Source: Chloroflexota bacterium (GTDB lineage Bacteria > Chloroflexota > Dehalococcoidia > UBA3495). Taken from it: 5,147 nt of DNA. Shown piece by piece: positions 1 to 5,147 of the stretch. The translations under genes were made by a program, and so were the position numbers. The notes beneath the pieces were generated by a model, which saw only the letters and a program-made list of their open reading frames with translations, did no database searches and was not told the DNA's origin. The number at the start of each line of letters is the position of its first letter. Positions within the stretch are counted from its first letter, which is position 1. The DNA lies in the NCBI GenBank assembly GCA_022576105.1, contig JACZRM010000147.1, positions 1-5,147 on the forward strand, read 5' to 3'.

Positions 1-990
1 AACGAGATAGTCCGCCGGGCCAAGGAAGCCCAGGAATACGGAGCGACCGAAGTTTGCATCCAGGCGGGATTGCCTCCCCAGATGGAAGGCGACCTTTACA
101 TCAAGTTATGCCAGACAATCAAGGAAGAACTGCCCGACATACACATTCATGGGTTCTCCCCTGAAGAAGTTCTATATGGTTCCATTCGCTCTAAATGCAC
201 CATCAGAGAATACCTGGAAGGCTTGAAAGAAGCTGGAGTGGGCAGCCTGCCCGGGACTTCTGCCGAGATATTGGACCAGGAACTGCGCGACCTGATCTCT
301 CCGGGCCGAATTACGGTAAAGCAGTGGGTCGAGGTAATTACCAACGCCCACCAATTGGGTATCCCCACCACCTCAACGGTGATGTTCGGACACGTCGAGA
401 CCAATGAACATATTGCCAAGCACATCGCGCTGCTGCGGGACATCCAGCAGCAGACCGGCGGCTTCACCGAGTTCGTGCCCCTGAGCTTCGTCAACTCGGA
501 AGCGCCCATGTTCTTGAAGGGTCTGATTAACAACGTTCGCTCCGGCCCCACCGGCATGGACGTGATTAAAGTCCACGCCATCGCCCGCATCATGTTGAAC
601 AACTGGATACCCAACATTCAGGCTTCCTGGGTCAAAGAAGGCAGCCGAATGTCTCAGCTATTGTTGACGGCCGGGGTCAACGACCTGGGCGGCACGCTAA
701 TCAACGAAAGCATCTCCACGTCGGCGGGAGCGCAGCACGGACAACTGATGCGTCCCTCCGAGTTTCGCCAGATGATCCGCCAGGCCGGGCGTATCCCGGC
801 CGAGCGCTACACCGGCTACCAGATAAAGCGGGTGTTCAACGAAACCGACCAGGAGGTGGACCCGCTGGACCTGGTGGGCGACAACGTGGAGGAAATCTTT
901 GGCTCCTACAGCCGGTTGGTGAAAATGGACTCCTTCCGGTTTGAACATCCCCGCCATGCCTCGGCGCAGGAAGCCGAAGCCCGAACGTGA
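1..990 (+). CDS. cofH: FO synthase subunit 2 (CofH), 5'-truncated by window edge
   Basis: CofH is a radical SAM enzyme that, with CofG, condenses tyrosine-derived material with 5-amino-6-ribitylaminouracil to build FO, the deazaflavin core of coenzyme F420. The frame is open from base 1 (N-E-I-V-R-R-A-K-E-A), so the start and the CX3CX2C cluster motif lie upstream; 329 codons are visible. Family signatures are clear: TEVCIQAGL at visible codons 17-25 (usually CIQGGL), HIHGFSPEE, GSLPGTSAEIL, a GIPTTSTVMFGHVET block and TGGFTEFVPLSFV. After the AGRIPAERYTGY segment, where many CofH proteins end, about 55 acidic and aromatic residues follow. In Actinobacteria CofH is the C-terminal half of FbiC, so a CofG-CofH fusion cannot be excluded. 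The stop TGA (988-990) overlaps a 14-bp tandem repeat, and cofD follows 75 bp later in the same frame. Confidence 0.95.
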   Translation, partial: NEIVRRAKEAQEYGATEVCIQAGLPPQMEGDLYIKLCQTIKEELPDIHIHGFSPEEVLYGSIRSKCTIREYLEGLKEAGVGSLPGTSAEILDQELRDLISPGRITVKQWVEVITNAHQLGIPTTSTVMFGHVETNEHIAKHIALLRDIQQQTGGFTEFVPLSFVNSEAPMFLKGLINNVRSGPTGMDVIKVHAIARIMLNNWIPNIQASWVKEGSRMSQLLLTAGVNDLGGTLINESISTSAGAQHGQLMRPSEFRQMIRQAGRIPAERYTGYQIKRVFNETDQEVDPLDLVGDNVEEIFGSYSRLVKMDSFRFEHPRHASAQEAEART

Positions 991-1058
991 AAGTGAGTCC
1001 CGGAAAGTGAATCCCGGAAAGTGAATCCCGGAAAATGAGTTAGTGAAAGTGAGTCCTT
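989..1058. repeat. Five contiguous 14-bp tandem repeats between cofH and cofD
   Basis: Five units sit end to end with no spacers: 989-1002 GAAAGTGAGTCCCG, 1003-1016 and 1017-1030 both GAAAGTGAATCCCG, 1031-1044 GAAAATGAGTTAGT, and 1045-1058 GAAAGTGAGTCCTT. The first unit begins inside the cofH stop codon. Each unit contains TGA, and because 14 is not a multiple of three the TGAs fall in all three forward frames (994, 1008, 1022, 1036, 1050). The one at 1036 is in frame with cofD, which forces the cofD start to lie downstream. The units are purine-rich (GGAAAGTGA at the junctions), so a weak ribosome-binding role is possible, but the last unit ends 7 bp before the cofD ATG. Confidence 0.93.
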
Positions 1059-1065
1059 AATCAAT

Positions 1066-2022
1066 ATGGACGGCAAAGTGCTGGCGTTGGCTGGCGGGAC
1101 CGGCGGCGCCAAGCTGGCCCTGGGATTGGCCAAAATCCTTCCTCCTGAGCAGCTAACCATAGTCGTGAACACCGGGGATGACCAGTGTTTCCACGGGCTG
1201 CATGTTTCGCCAGACCTGGACACCATCATGTATACGCTGGCCGGGCTGGTCAACCCGGAAACCGGTTGGGGATTGGCCGGCGACACCTTCAACTCCCAGG
1301 GGATGCTGCAGAAGTATCACGTTGATACCTGGTTCAACCTGGGCGACCAGGACCTGGCCACCCACATTCGCCGCACCCAATTGCTGGGGCAGGGCAGCAC
1401 ACTGTCCCAGGTAACTGCAAATTTGTGCCAGAGCCTGGGTGTACAGCCCGCGGTAGTTCCCATGAGTGACCAGCCAGTGCGCACCATTCTAAGCACCGAC
1501 GACGGGGAAATGCCGATGCAGACCTACTTTGTGCGGCACCGCAGCGAACCCAAACTCAAGAAAATCGACTATGCCGGCGCCGAAGCCGCCACGCCGTCGC
1601 CCAAATTCAGCGATGCTCTGTCCCAGGCAGACCTGATTGTTCTCTGCCCGTCCAACCCGTTCCTGAGCATCGGCCCAATCCTGGCGATACCCGGCGTGCG
1701 GGAAGCGCTGAGCGAATCCAAATCAGACCAACTTAGAATTGCGGTGAGTCCCATCGTTGGGGGAGCCGCCATCAAAGGCCCAGCCGCCAAAATAATGGAG
1801 GAGCTGGGGCATGATGTGTCCTGCCTGGGAGTGGCCCGCATCTACGCCGACATCTGCGATACCTTTGTCATTGACCAGCAGGATGCGGGTCTGGCCTGCG
1901 ACATTGAAAATCTTGGCTTGAATGTGGTAGTTGCCCCTACCATCATGAACAATGATGCGGATAAAATGGCGCTGGCCCAGCGTATCCTTCACCAGCGTAA
2001 CCCTCAATTGAAAGGCTCCTAG
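1066..2022 (+). CDS. cofD: Phosphoenolpyruvate/2-phospho-L-lactate transferase CofD (FbiA family)
   Basis: CofD transfers the phospho-three-carbon acid from its GDP-activated form (made by CofC) onto FO, giving F420-0 or dehydro-F420-0, in the cytoplasm. The 318-residue length is normal for the family. Visible motifs in order: the N-terminal nucleotide loop GGTGGAKL (10-17), NTGDD (35-39), HGLHVSPDLDTIMYTLAG (43-60), GWGLAGDTF (67-75), WFNLGDQDLATH (89-100), MSDQPVRT, CPSNPFLSIGPIL (194-206) and VSPIVGG (227-233). ATG 1066 is the only usable start: an in-frame TGA at 1036 inside the upstream repeat is followed by no other ATG, GTG or TTG. There is no clear Shine-Dalgarno directly upstream, so translation may depend on coupling to cofH or on the purine-rich repeat. 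cofC follows after 3 bp. Whether the substrate is 2-phospholactate, phosphoenolpyruvate or 3-phosphoglycerate cannot be read from the sequence. Confidence 0.97.
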   Translation: MDGKVLALAGGTGGAKLALGLAKILPPEQLTIVVNTGDDQCFHGLHVSPDLDTIMYTLAGLVNPETGWGLAGDTFNSQGMLQKYHVDTWFNLGDQDLATHIRRTQLLGQGSTLSQVTANLCQSLGVQPAVVPMSDQPVRTILSTDDGEMPMQTYFVRHRSEPKLKKIDYAGAEAATPSPKFSDALSQADLIVLCPSNPFLSIGPILAIPGVREALSESKSDQLRIAVSPIVGGAAIKGPAAKIMEELGHDVSCLGVARIYADICDTFVIDQQDAGLACDIENLGLNVVVAPTIMNNDADKMALAQRILHQRNPQLKGS

Positions 2023-2025
2023 ACC

Positions 2026-2676
2026 ATGCCGGAAATACCCACTTTCGTCCCGATAATCCCGATGAAACCCCTATCCCAGGGGAAGACCCGGTTGTCTCGG
2101 CAATTGACCGAGGATCAGCGCGCCGAGTTGGCTGCTGGAATGCTGCGACGGGTGATTACGGCCATTAAAGGAGCATCAATCGACTTCTTTTGGGTGGTCG
2201 GTGGGGATGATCGGGTGCGCCGCATGACCCGAAACCTGGACGGTATTTGGTTTGAAGAATTGGGGCGGAACCTGAACGATACTGTAACCAAGGGATTTGA
2301 AAAAGCCTACCATGACGGCTATTCGGCGCTCTATTTGCCTGGAGACTTACCTTTCATCAAGCCCAGTGACGTGATCAGCCTGTTGCGGTCCTCCGAGCGA
2401 GGGACCAACGTTACACTGGCCCCGTCTCGCCGCGACGGCGGCACCAACGGAATTGTCGTGCCTTACGGTATTCCATTTTTACCTGACCTGGGACATCGCA
2501 GCTTCGCCAAACATCTGTCACAGGCGGCATCCAAAGAGATTTCAGTCTCAATCACCTACAGCCAGGGTCTGGCATTTGATCTGGATACTATCGACGACCT
2601 GGAGTCCTACGAGCACATGGAGCCGGGTCTGCTGAAACGGCTGGTTCCCAAGTGGGAAGGTCCAACGGGCGAATAG
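2026..2676 (+). CDS. cofC: 2-phospho-L-lactate/phosphoenolpyruvate guanylyltransferase CofC (FbiD family)
   Basis: CofC uses GTP to activate the three-carbon phospho-acid that CofD then attaches to FO. The 216-residue protein has the family's nucleotidyltransferase layout: an N-terminal PMKPLSQGKTRLS loop (12-24) for the nucleotide phosphates, GRNLNDTVTKGFEKA (80-94), the metal-binding-type PGDLPF (105-110), APSRRDGGTNGIVVP (132-146) with the DGGTN signature, GHRSFAKHL (156-164) and FDLDTIDDL (184-192). The ATG lies 3 bp after the cofD stop, preceded by a weak AAAGG (2011-2015) within the cofD end, so translational coupling with cofD is likely. It is a stand-alone protein, not fused to a ligase domain. 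It is the last F420 biosynthesis gene in the window, followed by a 308-bp repeat-bearing gap that may end the transcription unit, although no intrinsic terminator is visible. Confidence 0.95.
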   Translation: MPEIPTFVPIIPMKPLSQGKTRLSRQLTEDQRAELAAGMLRRVITAIKGASIDFFWVVGGDDRVRRMTRNLDGIWFEELGRNLNDTVTKGFEKAYHDGYSALYLPGDLPFIKPSDVISLLRSSERGTNVTLAPSRRDGGTNGIVVPYGIPFLPDLGHRSFAKHLSQAASKEISVSITYSQGLAFDLDTIDDLESYEHMEPGLLKRLVPKWEGPTGE

Positions 2677-2710
2677 CAGGGCTCAAGCCGAATATATTTT
2701 GGCCTAACCC

Positions 2711-2920
2711 CTCTTCAATTGTCGGCATTGCTTCCAAAGTGTCAATTGTGGTCTGTGATTGGGGTCAGAAGATTATCCTTGTTGTTTCCCTGAGTCCTTC
2801 GGCCCCGCCTGTCCCTTCGATGAACTCAGGGCAGGCTCTGAGCTTGTCGAAGTGGCTCAGGATGAACTCCGCGAAGGGTCTAAAATCGAGTCAAGTAGAT
2901 CCTCCACCTGCTCAAAATGA
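2711..2920. repeat. Dispersed intergenic repeat, copy 1, interrupted by a hairpin module
   Basis: This fills most of the 308-bp gap between cofC and the LLM gene. Its left part (2711-2794) aligns without gaps to 5009-5092; by hand I count 52 matches in 70 over 2725-2794. Its right part (2873-2920) aligns to 5099-5147, including 19 identical bases (2873-2891, GAAGGGTCTAAAATCGAGT). Between them copy 1 carries about 78 extra bases (2795-2872) holding a separate palindromic module, where copy 2 has only six bases. The right part can fold: GAAGGGTCT (2873-2881) pairs at 8 of 9 positions with 2897-2905 across a 15-base loop. The rest of the gap (2677-2710 and 2921-2973) shows nothing I can name. 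Confidence 0.8.
2811..2858. repeat. REP-like palindromic hairpin module, copy 1
   Basis: This 48-bp block matches 4953-5000 at 45 positions. Within it CTTCGATGAACTCAG (2816-2830) and CTGAGCTTGTCGAAG (2838-2852) are imperfect inverted repeats that pair at 12 Watson-Crick and 2 G-U positions around a short loop. No T-run follows on either strand, so it is not a classic intrinsic terminator. It behaves like a short repetitive extragenic palindrome and is nested within the larger dispersed repeat here, but lies outside it in the second copy. Confidence 0.85.
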
Positions 2921-2973
2921 ATTTTAAGGCAAGGCTTACTTTGTGGAAGAGGCCAATGTGTAAGAGACCTGAT

Positions 2974-2980
2974 GAGAGGA
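2974..2980 (+). promoter_or_regulatory. Ribosome binding site for the LLM gene
   Basis: GAGAGGA lies 4 bases before ATG 2985. It is the clearest Shine-Dalgarno among the first four genes, fits independent translation initiation after the long gap, and supports the ATG at 2985. Confidence 0.7.
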
Positions 2981-2984
2981 ATCA

Positions 2985-3953
2985 ATGTCTGGTAGCAAGC
3001 TGAAGCTGGGAGTCTTGTTGCCCACCCGGGGGTTGCTCTTGGGGGATGTTGCCCCCAGCAACGCCAATCTGGTGCTTGACCTGGCGCAGAAGGTGGAAAG
3101 CGCGGGCCTGGACTCGGTCTGGGTGGGCGACAGCCTCACCGCCAAACCGCGCATGGAGCCGTTGAGTACGCTGGCCGCAATTGCAGCTCAAACCCACCGG
3201 GTGCGGCTGGGTACGGCGGTACTGCTGATGGCGCTGCGACACCCGCTGTTGCTGGCGCAAACCCTGGGCACGGTGGACCTGATCTCCCAAGGACGCCTGA
3301 TCATCGCGGCGGGCACCGGCGGCGCGTTTAACCAAGAACAGCAGCAGGAATGGCGGAGCGTTGGAGTCGCCGCCAACCGGCGGGCGCGTCGGCTTGAAGA
3401 AATGGTCCAGATTGTCAAGGGCTTGGGCCGGGGAGAACCGTTCTCATTCCAAGGGGGTCACTTTGACCTAGACTCGGTCTCGATGAAACCTCAACCGCCC
3501 CGGGCCGGCGGAGTTCCCATCCTGCTGGCCTGTCACGGGAGGTCGGAGGTCCGGGACGCCCAGATTCACCGAGCAGCGAAGTGGGCTGATGGAATCATAT
3601 CCATCGCCGACACCCCGCAGGAATACCAGCAGGTGATACAGGAAGTGCGAGCCGCCGCCGCCGATCTGGGGCGCGACGCCGCCGCGCTGGAAGCCACCAT
3701 GTATCTGACGGTTAACCTGAACCAGGATGTGGCTAAGGCGACTGCCGAAGCTGATAAATGGCTGATGGAATACTATGGAGCCAACATCTGGGGCAGCCGT
3801 TGGGGACCCTTTGGCGGTGCGCAACGAGTCAAAGACCGCATTGCCGAGTACGCCGATTCCGGCGCGGAAACCGTTATAGTCAGGTTTGCGTCATTTGAAC
3901 CGGAGCGCCAACTGGATATTTTTCTCGACCAGGTGGCGCCCGCTTTTGGATAA
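2985..3953 (+). CDS. LLM-class flavin/F420-dependent oxidoreductase
   Basis: This is a 322-residue luciferase-like TIM-barrel oxidoreductase, a family in which members use F420 or FMN for hydride transfer. Seen in the sequence: the first strand LGVLLPTRG (8-16), GLDSVWVGDSL (41-51), PLSTLAAIAAQTHRVRLGTAVL (59-80, barrel strand and helix), the RHPLLLAQTLGTVDLISQGRL stretch leading to IIAAGTGG (106-113), a helix NRRARRLEEMVQIVKGL, a KPQPPRAGGVPILLACHG strand and RAAKWADGII. The length is normal for the family and there is no signal peptide or membrane segment. Its position after cofH-cofD-cofC makes F420 the more likely cofactor, but this is inferred from context and no F420-specific residue proves it. 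The substrate is unknown. Its own ribosome binding site and the 308-bp gap suggest it may be expressed apart from the F420 genes. Confidence 0.93.
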   Translation: MSGSKLKLGVLLPTRGLLLGDVAPSNANLVLDLAQKVESAGLDSVWVGDSLTAKPRMEPLSTLAAIAAQTHRVRLGTAVLLMALRHPLLLAQTLGTVDLISQGRLIIAAGTGGAFNQEQQQEWRSVGVAANRRARRLEEMVQIVKGLGRGEPFSFQGGHFDLDSVSMKPQPPRAGGVPILLACHGRSEVRDAQIHRAAKWADGIISIADTPQEYQQVIQEVRAAAADLGRDAAALEATMYLTVNLNQDVAKATAEADKWLMEYYGANIWGSRWGPFGGAQRVKDRIAEYADSGAETVIVRFASFEPERQLDIFLDQVAPAFG

Positions 3954-3976
3954 TGAGAATAGTTAGGCGCAAGCGG

Positions 3977-4031
3977 CGTTCCAGGTAGACGCAATCTCAT
4001 CGAACAATTTCGGAACAATTCCGCTGGAACG
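3977..4031. repeat. Nested inverted repeat upstream of fabI
   Basis: CGTTCCAG (3977-3984) and CTGGAACG (4024-4031) are a perfect 8-bp inverted repeat. Directly inside the right arm lies a second small palindrome, CGGAA-CAA-TTCCG (4011-4023). A direct repeat GAACAATT occurs at 4002-4009 and 4013-4020, spaced 11 bp, about one helical turn. There is no T-run after it, so it is unlikely to be an intrinsic terminator of the LLM gene. It could be an operator or leader structure for fabI, or chance. The surrounding gap 3954-4115 contains no gene and no promoter I can call with confidence. Confidence 0.5.
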
Positions 4032-4102
4032 AGGCATGGCCGAGGTCCAGCACGCATTGTTTAGTCGAATCTGCTAATCGGTTGCCAGGGTAAATGAAGG
4101 GT

Positions 4103-4109
4103 GGAGGGG
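4103..4109 (+). promoter_or_regulatory. Strong Shine-Dalgarno deciding the fabI start
   Basis: GGAGGGG sits 6 bases before TTG 4116, an ideal distance. The alternative in-frame GTG at 4101 overlaps the upstream edge of this motif and has only an abutting AAGG, so it has no properly spaced site. Confidence 0.75.
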
Positions 4110-4115
4110 TTCAAT

Positions 4116-4889
4116 TTGTACCCAATAGATCTTTCCGGCAAAAAGGGCATAATTTTTGGTGTAGCCAACGATAGAAGCATAGCTTGGGCCATTGCCAGCG
4201 TACTGGCGAAGGCAGGAGTCCAGCTAGCGTTTACCTATCAAAATGACCGGCTCAAGAGCCGGGTGGACCGTCTGGCCGAAACCCTGGAAGGCTCCATCAC
4301 TCTGCCCTGTGATGCCTCCGACGACCAGCAAATCACCGATGTTTTTCAGCGCATCGCCGACAGCTTCGGCGAGCTTTCTTTTCTGGTGCACAGCATTGCC
4401 TTCGCCAATCGGGACGACCTGGCCGGGCGCTTCTCCGACACCGGCCGGGAAGGCTTCCGCCTGGCCCTGGAAATAAGCGCCTTCACGCTGCTCCCGATGG
4501 TCAAGCACGCAGCTCCATTGATGAAAAACGGCGGCAGCGTGATCGTCATGACATTCCAAGCATCACAGAAGGTTTATCCCGGATATAACGTTATGGGCAC
4601 GGCCAAGGCTGCCCTAGAGCATGAGGTACGTCAGCTAGCGGCAGAATTTGGGGGGCAGAACATTCGGGTTAACGCAATTTCCGCCGGGCCATTGGACACG
4701 CTGGCGGCCCGGGGCATCCACGGATTCCTGGACATGAAGAAAATTCACGCTGAGAAAGCGCCTTTGCAGCGCAACATTAGCGCCGATGAAGTGGCGAAAA
4801 CAGCCCTGTTCCTGTGCAGCGATCTATCCAGCGGAATCACCGGCTCAATCATACCGGTGGATGCCGGCTATCACATCATGGCAGTGTAG
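4116..4889 (+). CDS. fabI: Enoyl-[acyl-carrier-protein] reductase FabI
   Basis: FabI reduces enoyl-ACP to acyl-ACP with NAD(P)H, the last step of each type II fatty acid elongation cycle, in the cytoplasm. Starting at TTG 4116 gives 257 residues beginning M-Y-P-I-D-L-S-G-K-K, a usual FabI N-terminus. Motifs: the Rossmann loop GVANDRSIAWAIA (15-27), HSIAFANRDDL (92-102), the YNVMGTAK catalytic segment with Tyr157 and Lys164, RVNAISAGPLDTLAARGI, and SDLSSGITGSIIPVDAGYH at the end. HSIAFA and GRFSDTGREGF resemble Gram-positive FabI, and the numbering matches the Staphylococcus aureus enzyme (Ala95, Tyr157, Lys164). One oddity: the second conserved active-site tyrosine (Tyr147 in S. aureus, Tyr146 in E. 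coli) is Phe147 here, within TFQASQK. GTG 4101 (262 residues) is the alternative start. There is no visible functional link to the F420 genes. Confidence 0.94.
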   Translation: MYPIDLSGKKGIIFGVANDRSIAWAIASVLAKAGVQLAFTYQNDRLKSRVDRLAETLEGSITLPCDASDDQQITDVFQRIADSFGELSFLVHSIAFANRDDLAGRFSDTGREGFRLALEISAFTLLPMVKHAAPLMKNGGSVIVMTFQASQKVYPGYNVMGTAKAALEHEVRQLAAEFGGQNIRVNAISAGPLDTLAARGIHGFLDMKKIHAEKAPLQRNISADEVAKTALFLCSDLSSGITGSIIPVDAGYHIMAV

Positions 4890-4938
4890 TCCAAGACTAA
4901 GCAACTATCTCTGATCTCTACCGGTCAAAACAATATTT

Positions 4939-5000
4939 CCTTCGACAAGCTCGTCCCTTCGATAAACTCAGGACAGGCTCTGAGCTTGTCGAAGTGACTC
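4939..5000. repeat. REP-like palindromic hairpin module, copy 2, with two alternative left arms
   Basis: Positions 4953-5000 match the module at 2811-2858 at 45 of 48 bases. Here an additional arm precedes it: CTTCGACAAGCTC (4940-4952) is the perfect 13-base inverse complement of GAGCTTGTCGAAG (4982-4994). The inner arm CTTCGATAAACTCAG (4957-4971) can pair imperfectly with the same right arm, so the two left arms compete. It lies 50 bp after the fabI stop, with no T-run following. The stretch 4890-4938 shows nothing recognisable. Confidence 0.85.
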
Positions 5001-5008
5001 CCCCCTCC

Positions 5009-5147
5009 CTCTCCCATCAAGGGCTTTGCCTCAAAATTGCCGATTGCGGCCTTTGATTGTAGTGAAGAGCCTATCATTGATGTCTCCCTGAGCGTAGAGA
5101 AGGGTCTAAAATCGAGTAAACCAGATTTTTCGCTATACCCAGAATGA
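5009..5147. repeat. Dispersed intergenic repeat, copy 2, running to the window edge
   Basis: This is homologous to 2711-2794 plus 2873-2920 but without the inserted hairpin module, so it is the simpler form. Its last part folds: GAAGGGTCT (5099-5107) pairs fully, counting three G-U pairs, with 5123-5131 over a 15-base loop, and after one mismatch 5094-5097 pair with 5133-5136. The ending AGAATGA resembles a hairpin family I remember from Chloroflexota genomes. The element probably continues past the window. No coding region is apparent from 4890 to 5147. Confidence 0.78.

Noticed and set aside
989..1058. Short CRISPR array
   Set aside because: The 14-bp units are contiguous without spacers, and no cas genes are present.
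906..1292. A 128-codon - strand open frame across the cofH-cofD junction, and other long antisense frames in all five genes
   Set aside because: They are mirror frames of strongly conserved genes; none shows domain motifs or a ribosome binding site, and this one translates the tandem repeat.
2680..2710. Weak palindrome around AGCCGAATATATTTTGGCCT just after the cofC stop
   Set aside because: Only about seven of ten positions pair, with three mismatches, so it is not distinguishable from chance.
2811..2858. Intrinsic terminators at the palindromes after cofC and after fabI (also 4940-4994)
   Set aside because: Stable hairpins exist, but no T-run follows on either strand and the same element occurs as a dispersed repeat.
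2652..2927. A 91-codon + strand open frame beginning with GTG inside the end of cofC and running through the gap
   Set aside because: Most of it is a translation of the palindromic repeat modules, it overlaps cofC, has no ribosome binding site, and matches no family I recognise.
4057..4096. Sigma-70-like promoter before fabI (TTGTTT at 4057 with TAAT-like hexamers downstream)
   Set aside because: The spacing to any -10-like hexamer is wrong (about 10 bases or no match), so I cannot support it.

Overview
The window holds five protein-coding genes, all on the + strand. Three belong to coenzyme F420 biosynthesis and are followed by a luciferase-like (LLM) flavin/F420-type oxidoreductase and an enoyl-ACP reductase (FabI). 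The organism is bacterial, because FabI of type II fatty acid synthesis is present and the FabI sequence reads like Gram-positive FabI. It is moderately GC-rich. Intergenic gaps contain dispersed palindromic elements with the ends CTTCGA...TCGAAG, plus a second GAAGGGTCT/AGAATGA-type element. From memory, such elements are common in Chloroflexota (Dehalococcoidia, SAR202 and relatives), so that is my best guess for the lineage. It is an inference, and the repeats are not proof.

Layout. Positions 1-990 are the C-terminal part of cofH (FO synthase subunit 2, or the CofH half of an FbiC fusion), whose start lies outside the window. Positions 989-1058 are five contiguous 14-bp tandem repeats that overlap the cofH stop codon. 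cofD (1066-2022) and cofC (2026-2676) follow, separated by 3 bp. A 308-bp gap (2677-2984) holds a composite dispersed repeat. An LLM-class oxidoreductase occupies 2985-3953. A 162-bp gap (3954-4115) contains a nested inverted repeat. fabI follows, best started at TTG 4116 and ending at 4889. The last 258 bp (4890-5147) carry no gene but hold a second copy of the repeats seen before the LLM gene.

How the genes fit together. CofH (with CofG) makes the deazaflavin FO. CofC activates a phosphorylated three-carbon acid with GTP, and CofD transfers that moiety onto FO to give F420-0 or dehydro-F420-0. The glutamate ligase (CofE/FbiB) is not in the window. The LLM enzyme next door is a plausible user of F420, by context and family only. 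FabI is a fatty acid synthesis enzyme that probably sits here by chance or in its own transcription unit.

I see no previously undescribed gene system. The more unusual points are the frame-closing tandem repeat between cofH and cofD, the two-copy nested palindromic repeat whose stem pairing is kept despite sequence change, a Phe in FabI where the family nearly always has Tyr, and an unusually long CofH C-terminus.
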